From contig OZ241868.1 of NCBI GenBank assembly GCA_965202905.1, positions 3,782,001 to 3,846,000 of the forward strand: 64,000 bases of DNA, in the 5' to 3' direction. The first letter of the stretch is position 1, and every line of letters starts with the position of its first letter. Shown here piece by piece: positions 26,187 to 34,829 of the stretch. This DNA is from CAYFYS01 sp965202905. GTDB lineage: Bacteria; Pseudomonadota; Alphaproteobacteria; MPNO01. Made by a program: the position numbers and the translations under genes. The notes below the pieces were generated by a model. The model was not told the origin of the DNA and made no database searches. It saw nothing but the letters and a program-made list of their open reading frames with translations.

Positions 26187-26576
26187 CTAGCCATCGATGA
26201 CCGCGACGCCCTGGATCTCGACCATCATCTCGGGCGCCGCGAAGCCCGCGCATGTGATCAGGGCGCTGGCCGGAAATCCATCCGGGAAATAGTCCTTGCG
26301 GATCTCGGTGAACCGCGTGCCGTAGCGTGAATCGCTGATGAACACGGTCATGGTGACCATGTCCTGGAGCGCTGCGCCGGCGCGCGCCAGCGTCGCCTCC
26401 AGGAGCCGGAAGGACTCCCTCGTCTGGGCGTCGAAATCCCCGGCCAGCGAGTTCCCCGCCGCATCGACCGGCGCGCCGTGGCCGGCCGCCCAGACGACGG
26501 CGCCGCCTTTGGTGATCACGCACGGCGAGAACGCGCGGTCCTCCTGCCAGGCGCCCTTGAGACAGGTCCGTTCCAT
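26187..26576 (-). CDS. RidA/YjgF-family imine deaminase-like protein
   Basis: A 129-residue Rid-family protein. The layout is typical: an N-terminal strand region, then GHGAPVDAAGNSLAGDFDAQTRES-like middle (DFDAQTRESFRLLEATLARA), VTMTVFISD, and the C-terminal EIQGVAVI. The Arg that in RidA binds the substrate carboxylate is not clear. In true RidA it hydrolyses reactive enamines and imines to ketones and ammonia. Between two heme-oxygenase-fold genes it could clear an imine produced by them. ATG at 26576; 11 bp after the second heme-oxygenase-fold gene's stop. Confidence 0.85.
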   Translation of the reverse strand: MERTCLKGAWQEDRAFSPCVITKGGAVVWAAGHGAPVDAAGNSLAGDFDAQTRESFRLLEATLARAGAALQDMVTMTVFISDSRYGTRFTEIRKDYFPDGFPASALITCAGFAAPEMMVEIQGVAVIDG

Positions 26577-26587
26577 CGTACCCTTCC

Positions 26588-27304
26588 CTATCCGGCCGCG
26601 GCGCTCGCCTCGATCTTCTGCATCTGCGCCCAGATATCGTCATACATCAGATGCATCACATCGACGGTGGTCCGCACCGTGTCGATGACCAGCGCCATCT
26701 CCGCCTGGGTGGTCGCGAACTGGTCAAGCAGTCTTTTGCCGACGCCGGAATGCTCGTCGTCCGCCGTATCGTGGACATGCCAGTAGGCCACTCCCTTGTC
26801 GTCGAGGCCGAAGCGCGCCTGCAGCCGCCTGGCGATCCGGCCGTAGGTGCCCGGAATCGGCGCCTCGCCGCCCAGCATGTGCGAGGCCACGCCTTCCAGG
26901 AAGGTCTTGCCGCAGATATGGGAGAAATAGGCCATGAAAGCGGTCGCGCCGGCGCAGAAGCGGGTCGCGTACATCTCCTCTCTGGAAATGCCGATCGCGG
27001 CCGCGTAGTCGAGATAGAGCTCGTGGTGCGAGACTCCGCCGGCATAGAGCCGGCCGGTGGCCTCTTCGTAGGCGACCTCGGCGATCTCCTCGCGCCAGGC
27101 TGGGTCGGGACAGATCACATAGAGCCTGCCGTGGTAGTTGTGATTGTGCAGCGGCAGGATCCCATGCTGCTTGCAGAAATAGCGGATCTGCTCGAGGCTG
27201 TGGTTGTCGTCCAGCATCCCCGCCCATAGCGGGTGGCCGTATATCGGCTTTGCCTTGTGAATACGCCCGACCTCCTCGAGCACCTTCCCGGCGGTCAGCG
27301 CCAT
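26588..27304 (-). CDS. Heme-oxygenase-fold (TenA/PqqC-like) protein 2
   Basis: A 238-residue helical protein of the same superfamily as its neighbour but only distantly similar to it. Blocks that fit diiron-type members are YEEATGRLYAGGVSHHELYL (an E...H pattern) and YWHVHDTADDEHSGVG (H-x3-D-x3-H-like). LPLHNHNYHGRLYV carries additional His residues. The ATG at 27304 is taken; a GTG fifteen codons upstream is possible. It is the first gene of the minus-strand operon that continues through RidA, protein 1, the small protein and the flavin monooxygenase. Substrate unknown. Confidence 0.77.
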   Translation of the reverse strand: MALTAGKVLEEVGRIHKAKPIYGHPLWAGMLDDNHSLEQIRYFCKQHGILPLHNHNYHGRLYVICPDPAWREEIAEVAYEEATGRLYAGGVSHHELYLDYAAAIGISREEMYATRFCAGATAFMAYFSHICGKTFLEGVASHMLGGEAPIPGTYGRIARRLQARFGLDDKGVAYWHVHDTADDEHSGVGKRLLDQFATTQAEMALVIDTVRTTVDVMHLMYDDIWAQMQKIEASAAAG

Positions 27305-27377
27305 CGTATCGCCCCCATGTCCAACCCGCCAGAGATGATCCTCCAGCACTCCTGCGCTGTCCAGCGCGTGTCCTGGT

Positions 27378-27518
27378 TCAGTGCGGGGTCAAAGCGGACT
27401 CGTCCAACGGCTCGCTCCAACGGCATTTCGGAAACGATGTGCGGCCAATAAAGCGCGTCTCGTCCTTCTTATTCTCACGGATGACGGTCGGCCATCCGCA
27501 TCGCGGGCATTTCTGCAT
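27378..27518 (-). pseudogene. Topoisomerase-type zinc ribbon with one Cys lost
   Basis: The frame reads MQKCPRCGWPTVIREN, then TRFIGRTSFPKCRW. It matches the small zinc ribbons seen at the end of topoisomerase I and as stand-alone proteins (CPxCG ... FIGCSxFPxC), but the third cysteine is Arg (GRTSFPKC). No ribosome binding site is visible and the upstream frame is Pro-rich. This is the only coding-like signal in the gap 27305-27876, which is otherwise lower in GC and without recognisable features. Confidence 0.4.
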
Positions 27519-27876
27519 ATCGGACGGTGGCTGTGGATAGGGTGGCGATGGAAGAACGATCCGGATGCGTAGGCCTCCGGCCCGCAACGCGGACTGGATG
27601 TCCGCGTACCCAGCCGAGCGCGTGCACAGCGTGTTTCAGCGCCCTCCGTCAACTTCCACATCCGACTCATCCCGACTCGTATCACCTCTCGTGGCGGAGT
27701 GCCGAGGTTAAGCAGATTCCTTCTTTCCGTGCCGTCACGGGCCGATCGCCTGATACTATTCTGAAACCTTTATCCGGGGAATGAGGATGCGAGGGCGGCG
27801 CGGGAAGGAAACTTGACAGCCCCGCCGCGCGCCCGCGTTATGGCGCGGCGGGAAACCGCGCCGGGAGCAGGGTGGG

Positions 27877-30249
27877 ATGTATGTCGGACAGAGGCTGAGG
27901 CGACGCGAGGACGACAAGTTCCTCAAGGGCCGCGGCCGCTTCGTCGACGACATCGAGCCGGCCGGCGCCGCGCATGTCGCCTTCGTCCGGAGCCCGCACG
28001 CCCACGCGCGGATCAAGGCGGTGGATATGACGGCGGCCATCGCCTTGCCCGGCGTGCTGCGGGTGCTCACCGCGGCCGACTGGCAGGCGGCGGGGCTGGG
28101 CGTGCTGACCTGCGTCCACCCGATGCCGTTCTCCGACGGCAGGCCGATGAACGAGGCGCTGCGCCCGGCGCTCGCCGCGGACAAGGTGCGCCATGTCGGC
28201 GATGTGGTCGCCGCCGTCATCGCCGAGGATCGCTACCGGGCGGCCGATGGCGCGGAAGCCGTCGCGGTCGATTACGAGCCGCTGCCGGCGGTCACCCGCA
28301 TCGCCCATGCCCTGGACCCGGACGCGCCGATCCTGCACGAGGATTTCGGGACCAACGTGGTCTTCGAGATCGAGCGCGGCGACAGGGCCGCGACCGAAGC
28401 CGCCTTCGCCGCCGCCCACCATGTGGTCGCACTCACGCTGGACAGCAACAGGGTCGCCGGCTCGCCGCTCGAGCCGCGCGCCTATGTCTCGGAGTTCGAC
28501 GAGGCGACCGGCGCGCTCACGCTGTGGGCGACGACCCAGACGCCGCACTACCTGCGGCGCTGGCTGGCCAAGTACACGCTGTTCATTCCCGAGCACAAGA
28601 TCCGGGTGATCTCGCCCGATGTCGGCGGCGGGTTCGGGCTCAAGGTACACTATACGCCCGAGATCCCGACGGTGGTCTGGGCCTCGATACTCCTGAAACG
28701 CCCGGTCAAGTGGACCGCGACCCGGGCCGAGTCCCTGATGTCGGACGCTCAGGCGCGCGACCACCACACCCGCGCGCGCATGGCCTTCGACGAGGACGGA
28801 AAGATTCTGGCCAGCGAGGTCGATACCATCGCCGCGCTGGGGGCGTATCTTTCGAACTTCGCGCCCTCGATCCCCGGCAACTCCTACCCGCAGACCATCA
28901 CCGGGCTCTACACCACGCCGAACCTGCACCTGCGGGTGCGCGGGGCTTATTCGAACACCGTCCCGGTCGATGCCTATCGCGGCTCGGGCCGGCCGGAGGC
29001 GACGTTCGTCAACGAGCGGCTTCTGGAGAACGGCGCGCGCGAACTCGGCATCGACGCGGCCGAGATTCGCAAGCGCAACCTGATCCCGGCCGACGCCTTC
29101 CCTTACACCACCCCCGTCGGCCGGCCCTATGACTGCGGCGACCCGCCGGCGCTGTTCGACAAGCTCTTGCAGCTTGCCGACTACCGGGGTCTGCGGGCGG
29201 AGCAGACGCGCCTGAAAGCCGAAGGCGTGCGCATGGGGATCGGCATCGCCTGCTTCCTCGACAAGTCGGGCACCGGCTCGTCCCGCAGCCTCGCCAGCCG
29301 CGGCGGGCTGCACGGCGGCTACGAAAGCGCGATCGTGCGCGTCCATTCCGACGGCAAGGCGACCGTCTTCGTCGGCTCGCACAGCCACGGCCAGGGTCAC
29401 GACACGACCTTCTGCCAGATCGCCGCCGACCGGCTGGGCCTGCCGATCGAGGACATCGCGCTGGTCGAGGGCGACACCGATTCCGTCCCGTTCGGCAACG
29501 GCACCTGGGGCTCGCGCTCGCTGTCGGTCGGCGGGTCGGCGATCGTGACCGCCGCGAACCGGGTGATCGACAAGGCCCGGAGATTGGCCGCTCACATCGT
29601 GGAATGCGCGCCGGAGGACCTCGACTACGCCGACGCGGTCTTCACCGTGCGCGGAACCGACCGGAGGATCGCCTTCGAGGATGTGGCGGACGCCGCCTGT
29701 CACGGCGCGTTGATTCCAGAAGACGGTTCTCTCGAGCCGGGGCTGGAGGCGACCGTTTTCTACGAGCCGCCGGACACCAACGACCCGCAGGCGATGCACC
29801 TGGCCGTCGTCACCGTCGAGCCGCGTTCGGGCAAGGTCGCCTTGCGCAACTACTTCACCTCCGATGACTGCGGCAACATCGTCAACCCGATGATCGTCGA
29901 GGGCCAGGTGGTCGGCGGGCTGGCGCAGGGAATCGGCCAGGCGGTGATGGAGCAGGTGGTCTATGACGCCGGCCATGAAGGCCAGCTCTTCACCGGCACC
30001 CTGATGGACTACGCGCTGCCGCGGGCCTCGGACATGCCGCCGGTCGCGATGACTTTCCAGGAAACGCCGGCGCCGTCCAATCCCCTGGGCGTCAAGGGCG
30101 GCAGCGAGACCGGCGCCATCGGCGCGCCGGCCGCCATCGGTAACGCCGTCGTCGATGCGCTGTGGGAATTGGGCGTCCGCCATGTGCGCCTGCCGATCAC
30201 GCCCCATGCGGTCTGGCAGGCGCTGGAAGAGGTCGGCGCCGATGCCTGA
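27877..30249 (+). CDS. Molybdenum hydroxylase large subunit (CoxL form II/XDH family)
   Basis: A 790-residue molybdopterin-binding subunit of the xanthine dehydrogenase/CO dehydrogenase family. It starts MYVGQRLRRREDDKFLKGRG, typical of coxL-type subunits. DAYRGSGRPEAT replaces the AYxCSFR loop of true CO dehydrogenase, so this is form II, which is not a CO oxidiser. The catalytic Glu lies in VKGGSETGAIGAP. Family members hydroxylate N-heterocycles or aldehydes with water as oxygen source. The small and medium subunits follow directly, and nadC after those, which suggests a nicotinate- or pyridine-type substrate, as inference. Confidence 0.9.
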   Translation: MYVGQRLRRREDDKFLKGRGRFVDDIEPAGAAHVAFVRSPHAHARIKAVDMTAAIALPGVLRVLTAADWQAAGLGVLTCVHPMPFSDGRPMNEALRPALAADKVRHVGDVVAAVIAEDRYRAADGAEAVAVDYEPLPAVTRIAHALDPDAPILHEDFGTNVVFEIERGDRAATEAAFAAAHHVVALTLDSNRVAGSPLEPRAYVSEFDEATGALTLWATTQTPHYLRRWLAKYTLFIPEHKIRVISPDVGGGFGLKVHYTPEIPTVVWASILLKRPVKWTATRAESLMSDAQARDHHTRARMAFDEDGKILASEVDTIAALGAYLSNFAPSIPGNSYPQTITGLYTTPNLHLRVRGAYSNTVPVDAYRGSGRPEATFVNERLLENGARELGIDAAEIRKRNLIPADAFPYTTPVGRPYDCGDPPALFDKLLQLADYRGLRAEQTRLKAEGVRMGIGIACFLDKSGTGSSRSLASRGGLHGGYESAIVRVHSDGKATVFVGSHSHGQGHDTTFCQIAADRLGLPIEDIALVEGDTDSVPFGNGTWGSRSLSVGGSAIVTAANRVIDKARRLAAHIVECAPEDLDYADAVFTVRGTDRRIAFEDVADAACHGALIPEDGSLEPGLEATVFYEPPDTNDPQAMHLAVVTVEPRSGKVALRNYFTSDDCGNIVNPMIVEGQVVGGLAQGIGQAVMEQVVYDAGHEGQLFTGTLMDYALPRASDMPPVAMTFQETPAPSNPLGVKGGSETGAIGAPAAIGNAVVDALWELGVRHVRLPITPHAVWQALEEVGADA

Positions 30250-30721
30250 GACCAAGGCGGTGGCGCTGACCATCAACGGCCGGGACTATGCGGCCGATGT
30301 CGATCCGCGCACGCTGCTGGTCGAGTTCATCCGGCGCGAAGCCCGGCTCACCGGCGCCCATGTCGGCTGTGACACGTCCCAGTGCGGGGCGTGCGCCGTC
30401 CATCTCGATGGCGTGCCGGTGAAGTCATGCACGGTCTTCGCCGCCCAGGCCGCCGGCCACGCGGTGACCACCATCGAGGGCGTCTCGCCGGAGGACGGTC
30501 TCAATCCGCTGCAGGCCGCCTTCAAGGAGCATCACGCGCTGCAATGCGGCTACTGCACGCCGGGCATGATCATGACCGCGCTCGACCTGATCGCCCGCGC
30601 CGAGACGCTGGACGAGGCCGCGGTCCGGGAGGGGCTCGAAGGCAATCTCTGCCGCTGTACCGGCTATCAGAACATCGTCGCGGCGATCCTCGCGGCCGCT
30701 TCCGAGGCCGGCAAGGGCTGA
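30242..30721 (+). CDS. Molybdenum hydroxylase 2Fe-2S subunit (CoxS type)
   Basis: A 159-residue iron-sulfur subunit. The plant-ferredoxin-type cluster uses GCDTSQCGACAVHLDG plus a later VKSC; the second cluster uses CGYCTPGMIM and CRCTGYQNI. Both are complete. It carries electrons from the molybdenum site to FAD. The ATG at 30242 overlaps the end of the large-subunit gene by eight bases, so translation is coupled. Confidence 0.92.
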   Translation: MPETKAVALTINGRDYAADVDPRTLLVEFIRREARLTGAHVGCDTSQCGACAVHLDGVPVKSCTVFAAQAAGHAVTTIEGVSPEDGLNPLQAAFKEHHALQCGYCTPGMIMTALDLIARAETLDEAAVREGLEGNLCRCTGYQNIVAAILAAASEAGKG

Positions 30722-30724
30722 GCC

Positions 30725-31525
30725 ATGTACCCCACCCGCTACCACCGCCCCGGGAACCTGGACGAGGCCGCGAGGATTCTGACGAGTGCGGGCGAGGACC
30801 CGCGGCCGCTCGCCGGCGGCATGAGCCTGATCCCGGTGATGAAGCACCGCCTGGCCGGCCCCACCGACCTGGTCGATCTTGCCGCGATCGACGGCCTCGC
30901 CGGCATCGGGGTGACGGAAACCTATGTCGCCATCAAGGCGATGACCCGCCACGCCAGCGTCGCCGCAAGCCCCGAGGTCAACGCCGCCATCCCCGCGCTC
31001 ACGGTCCTGGCCGGCGGCATTGGCGACCCGCTGGTCAGGAATCGCGGCACCATCGGCGGCAGCCTCGCCAACAACGACCCCGCTGCGTGCTACCCGAGCG
31101 CCGTGCTGGCCCTCGGCGCGGAGGTCGTCACCACCCAACGAACCATCCCGGCCGACGATTTCTTCAAGGGCCTGTTCGAGACCGCGCTCGACCCCGGCGA
31201 GCTGATCACCGAAATCCGCTTCCCTGTCCCCGCGAGGGCCGCCTACAAGAAGTTCCCCAACCCGGCCTCGCGCTTCTCGATCGTCGGCGTCTTCATTGCC
31301 CGGTTCCCCGACGGCGCAGTCCGCCTCGCCGTCACAGGCGCCGGGCCCTGCGTCTTCCGAGTCACGGCCTTCGAAGAGGCCCTGACAAAATCCTTCGCCG
31401 CCTCGTCGCTGGCCTCCCTGCGCGTCGATCCCGCCGACCTCATCGCCGACCTCCATGGCAGCGCGCAATACCGCGCGCATCTCATCCGGGTCCTGGCCGA
31501 GGACGCCGTGGCGGCGTGCGGGTGA
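30725..31525 (+). CDS. Molybdenum hydroxylase FAD subunit (CoxM type)
   Basis: A 266-residue FAD-binding subunit. LAGGMSLIPVMK and GGIGDPLVRNRGTIGGSLANND are the two FAD-pyrophosphate loops of the family. It passes electrons to an external acceptor. It begins three bases after the small-subunit stop, completing an L-S-M gene order. The subunits are intact, so this enzyme is probably functional although nearby nicX is broken. Confidence 0.92.
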   Translation: MYPTRYHRPGNLDEAARILTSAGEDPRPLAGGMSLIPVMKHRLAGPTDLVDLAAIDGLAGIGVTETYVAIKAMTRHASVAASPEVNAAIPALTVLAGGIGDPLVRNRGTIGGSLANNDPAACYPSAVLALGAEVVTTQRTIPADDFFKGLFETALDPGELITEIRFPVPARAAYKKFPNPASRFSIVGVFIARFPDGAVRLAVTGAGPCVFRVTAFEEALTKSFAASSLASLRVDPADLIADLHGSAQYRAHLIRVLAEDAVAACG

Positions 31526-31654
31526 AACCGCCGCGCCGGCCGCGGCTTTCCGGCATCGCCCGCCCCGGAAACCGTCCGGACCGCGCCGCGCGCTTTACGG
31601 TCGGCGCCCGTTTGTGTACCTACGCGGTCGTACCGGAAAGCGACGGAACGAGCG

Positions 31655-32536
31655 ATGACCGCACGACCCGACGACCTCGACATGCGGGCGCTGCTGCCGC
31701 CGGCGGCCGAGCGCCAGCGCTGGATCGCCGCGTGGCTCGCCGAGGACATCGGCCGCGGCGATATCACCACCGATTTCCTGATCCCGGCCGACGCCAGGGC
31801 ACGGTTCGTCATCAATACGCGCGACGACGTGGTGGTCTGCGGCATCGACTTGGCGATCGAGGTCTTTCGCCACCAGGTGCCCGAGTGCGAGGCAGACGTG
31901 TTCACCCCGGACGGCGCCCGGGCGTCGCCGGGAACGGCCCTTGCCCGCGTCGAGGGTCCGGCGCGCGGGCTCCTGACCGCCGAGCGCACCGCGCTGAACC
32001 TGCTCCAGTTCCTGACTGGGATCGCCACGCGGACGGCGGAGTACGCGCGGCTGGTCGAAGGCGCCGGCGCGACCCTGATCGATACCCGCAAGACCGTCCC
32101 CGGCTACCGCGCGCTGTCGAAATACGCCTCCTGCGTCGGCGGGGCGCGTAACCACCGGATCCGGCTCGACGACGGTCTGATCCTCAAGGACAACCATATC
32201 GCTGTCTGCGGCTCGATCGCTGCCGCGGTGGTGCGCGCCAAGGCTCTGACGCCCTCGCTGACCAAGATCGAGGTCGAGTGCGACACGCTCGAACAGGTCG
32301 CCGAGGCCGCCGATGCGGGCGCCGACGTGATCCTGCTCGACAACATGAGCGCGGACACGATGCGCGAGGCGGTCAGGATCGTCGCCGGGCGCACCGAGCT
32401 CGAGGCCTCGGGCGGCATCACGCTGGAGACGATCCGGGAGAAAGCCCGGAGCGGGGTCGACTTCATCTCGGTCGGGCGCATGACCCAGTCCGCGCCCGCG
32501 GCCGACATCGGCCTCGACGTCTCGATCGCCACCTGA
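31655..32536 (+). CDS. nadC: Nicotinate-nucleotide pyrophosphorylase (quinolinate PRTase)
   Basis: A 293-residue quinolinate phosphoribosyltransferase, making nicotinate mononucleotide from quinolinate and PRPP in NAD synthesis. Family marks are AEDIGRGDITTDFLIP, ERTALNLLQFLTGIATRTAEY, DTRKTVPGYRALSKYA and GGARNHRIRLDDGLILKDNH. The ASGGITLETI and ISVGRMTQSAP segments form the phosphate site. In most bacteria nadC sits with nadA and nadB; here it is beside a molybdenum hydroxylase, 129 bp away on the same strand, so it may serve quinolinate or nicotinate use in this cluster rather than de novo NAD synthesis. Confidence 0.93.
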   Translation: MTARPDDLDMRALLPPAAERQRWIAAWLAEDIGRGDITTDFLIPADARARFVINTRDDVVVCGIDLAIEVFRHQVPECEADVFTPDGARASPGTALARVEGPARGLLTAERTALNLLQFLTGIATRTAEYARLVEGAGATLIDTRKTVPGYRALSKYASCVGGARNHRIRLDDGLILKDNHIAVCGSIAAAVVRAKALTPSLTKIEVECDTLEQVAEAADAGADVILLDNMSADTMREAVRIVAGRTELEASGGITLETIREKARSGVDFISVGRMTQSAPAADIGLDVSIAT

Positions 32537-32678
32537 GCGGCGACACCTGCGCCCGGGCGGGCGCCCGGGCACGCTGTTTCCGGTCGTCGGGGCGCGCGGG
32601 CGCTGGCTTCAAGATTGTCGGGGACCCGGCCGCGGCCTATAAACACCTCGATACCGCAGCGACTCGAGGATGTGCGCG

Positions 32679-34202
32679 ATGGCCGAGACCCGGCGCGGAA
32701 AAGCGGAAGCCCCGGACGCCTCGGCCGAGCCCGGCGGCAACATCCGCGCCGTCCTGCCCTATCGGGACCTGCGCGAATGGCTGGCCGAGGCCGAGCGGCT
32801 GGGCGAGGTGACGGCGCTCAGGGGTCTGGACACCGAGGAAGAGATCGGCATGGCGGCCGAACTCGTCATGCATTCCGAAGAGGCCGACTGCATCGTCTTC
32901 GACGAGATCAAGGGCCACGAGCAGGGCTATCGCGTCCTGGTCAATTTCTTTGGCGGCAAGCGCAAGAACATGACGCTGGGTTTCCCGACCGACCTCGGCA
33001 AGGTCGAACTGTCCGAGGCTTGCCATGCCGCCCGGCTCGAGAAGCCGGAACCCATCCCCCATCGGGTCGTCACGCGCGGCCCGGTTACCGAGAACGTGCT
33101 GGAGGGCGATGCGGTCGATGTCGGGAAGTTTCCCGCGCCGTTATGGCATCCCGACGACGGCGGGCGCTACATCGGCGCCGGCTCCTTCAGCGTGACCGTC
33201 GATCCCGACGAGGGGTGGATCAACGTCGGCGCCGGTCGGGTAGTGGTTCAGGACGAGAAGACCGTCGGATACGTCGCCTCGCCCGGCACGCATGGCCGCG
33301 TCCATCGCGACACGTACATGGCGCGCGGCGAGAAGATGCCGACGGTCGTCGTCCTCGGCGGCGATCCTATGACGTTCCTGACCGCCGGCGCCGAAACGCC
33401 GCCGGGCGTGTGCGGGTACGACATCGTCGGAGCCATGCGCGGCGAGCCCCTGGAGGTCGTCAAGGGGCGCCATACCGGGCTTCCCTTCCCGGCCAATGCC
33501 GAGATCGTGCTCGAAGGCTTCGTCGATTTGGACGAGCGCCGCCCCGAAGGCCCGTTCGGCGAATGGACCGGCTATTACGGCCCGGGCCCGCGCGATGAGC
33601 CGGTGATGCGCGTGGCCGCGATCTATCACCGCGATGACCCGATCCTGCTCGGCCGCCCGCCGCAGCGGCCGCCGGACGAGATGTGCCGCTACTGCGCCGT
33701 CACCGGCTCGGCGACGCTGCGCGATGCGATCGGGCGGGCGGGCGTCCCCGATGTGGCCTCGGCGTGGGCGCACGAAGTCGGCGGCTCACGCCTCCTGCTG
33801 GCGGTTTCGATCAAGCAGCGCTATCCGGGCCACGCCAGGCAGGCCGGCCATGTCGCGGCGATGTGCGATGTCGGCGCCCGCGCCGGCCGGTACGTGATCG
33901 TCACCGACGAGGATGTCGACATCTCCAACCTCGACGAGCTGACCTGGGCGATGATCACGCGCTCCGACCCGGCAACCTCGATCGACATCATCAAGAGCGC
34001 CGGGTCGACCCTGCTCGACCCGATGATCCCGCCGTGGGAGAAGAAGGCCGGCAACATGACCAACAGCCGCGCCATTATCGATGCCTGCCGTCCATTCCAC
34101 TGGAAGGACGACTTCCCGATAGTCAACGCTCCCTCCCAGGAAGTGGCCCGCAAGGCGCGAGAAAAATTCGGCTACCTGCTGGAGGGCAAGGACGGGCCAT
34201 AG
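32679..34202 (+). CDS. UbiD-family prenylated-FMN (de)carboxylase
   Basis: A 507-residue UbiD-family enzyme, which reversibly decarboxylates aromatic or unsaturated acids with prenylated FMN. Blocks: LPYRDLREWLAEAERLGEV at the N-terminus, PAPLWHPDDGGRYIG, PEGPFGEWTGYYG, which carries a conserved Glu, and IPPWEKKAGNMTNSRAII. The start at 32679 (MAETRRGK) is chosen because GAGG lies nine bases upstream; an ATG nine bases earlier has no spacing. The cofactor is made by UbiX, and a ubiX-like gene lies at 56234-56869 in this window. The substrate is unknown, probably an aromatic acid. Confidence 0.88.
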   Translation: MAETRRGKAEAPDASAEPGGNIRAVLPYRDLREWLAEAERLGEVTALRGLDTEEEIGMAAELVMHSEEADCIVFDEIKGHEQGYRVLVNFFGGKRKNMTLGFPTDLGKVELSEACHAARLEKPEPIPHRVVTRGPVTENVLEGDAVDVGKFPAPLWHPDDGGRYIGAGSFSVTVDPDEGWINVGAGRVVVQDEKTVGYVASPGTHGRVHRDTYMARGEKMPTVVVLGGDPMTFLTAGAETPPGVCGYDIVGAMRGEPLEVVKGRHTGLPFPANAEIVLEGFVDLDERRPEGPFGEWTGYYGPGPRDEPVMRVAAIYHRDDPILLGRPPQRPPDEMCRYCAVTGSATLRDAIGRAGVPDVASAWAHEVGGSRLLLAVSIKQRYPGHARQAGHVAAMCDVGARAGRYVIVTDEDVDISNLDELTWAMITRSDPATSIDIIKSAGSTLLDPMIPPWEKKAGNMTNSRAIIDACRPFHWKDDFPIVNAPSQEVARKAREKFGYLLEGKDGP

Positions 34203-34286
34203 CCGCGGATGCAGGGCCGGCGCTCGATCGTCAGGCCAATTCGGGCCGCCGGCGTCCCGGTGGACGCGGTTTGAACGGGTTTCGCG

Positions 34287-34739
34287 CTAACCGGTGAAAA
34301 GCGCCGCGCCCTCGTCTTCGAGCATCGGGCCGGCGACGGCGATGTCGCGCTCGCCGCAGGCGAAAACATCGCGGCAGCCGAGCTCGAGCATCGGCGGTCC
34401 CTCCTTGCGGACGCTCATCAGGCGCGCGTGCGACAGACCGTAGACCAGCCGTGAGACGCCCGACCAGAAGACTGCCGCCGAACACATCGCGCAGGGCTCG
34501 CAGCTCGTCACCAGGGTATGGCCGTCGAGCGCCCCGACGCCGTATTTTCGGCTCGCCTCGCGCACCAGGTTCGACTCGGCATGGCCGGTGCAGTCGCTGT
34601 CGGTGATAACGGTGTTCTCGCCCTCCAGGACGATGTTGCCGCCGGGGTCGACCAGCACCGATCCGAAGGGCGGGTTGCCGTTGTCCGCAGCCCGTTTGGC
34701 GATCGCATAGGCGCGCCGCATCAGCTCTTCGTCGTTCAT
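34287..34739 (-). CDS. Nucleoside deaminase, CDA fold
   Basis: A 150-residue zinc-dependent deaminase of the same superfamily as the gene at 13252, but not a close copy. The zinc site is TGHAESNLVREAS and TSCEPCAMCSAAV. The first block has HAE and the second the two Cys. NGNPPFGSVLVDP is the family's N-terminal signature. It may act on guanine or a modified purine/pterin; not TadA by context. ATG at 34739. It is divergent from the luciferase-like gene. Confidence 0.8.
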   Translation of the reverse strand: MNDEELMRRAYAIAKRAADNGNPPFGSVLVDPGGNIVLEGENTVITDSDCTGHAESNLVREASRKYGVGALDGHTLVTSCEPCAMCSAAVFWSGVSRLVYGLSHARLMSVRKEGPPMLELGCRDVFACGERDIAVAGPMLEDEGAALFTG

Positions 34740-34829
34740 CCGCTTCTCCCGGTTGGGCGCGGCTTGCCGGCGAGCCGCTCGAAATCCGATACTGCCCCGG
34801 CAACTTACGCGTTTGCCGGGAATCCCTGA

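Noticed and set aside
27877..30249. True CO dehydrogenase
   Set aside because: The AYxCSFR loop is replaced by AYRGSGR, the form II signature, so CO oxidation is not expected.
27838..30276. 812-codon open frame antisense to the molybdenum subunit
   Set aside because: It is a high-GC shadow: no motifs, and the plus-strand gene has full family blocks and coupled neighbours.
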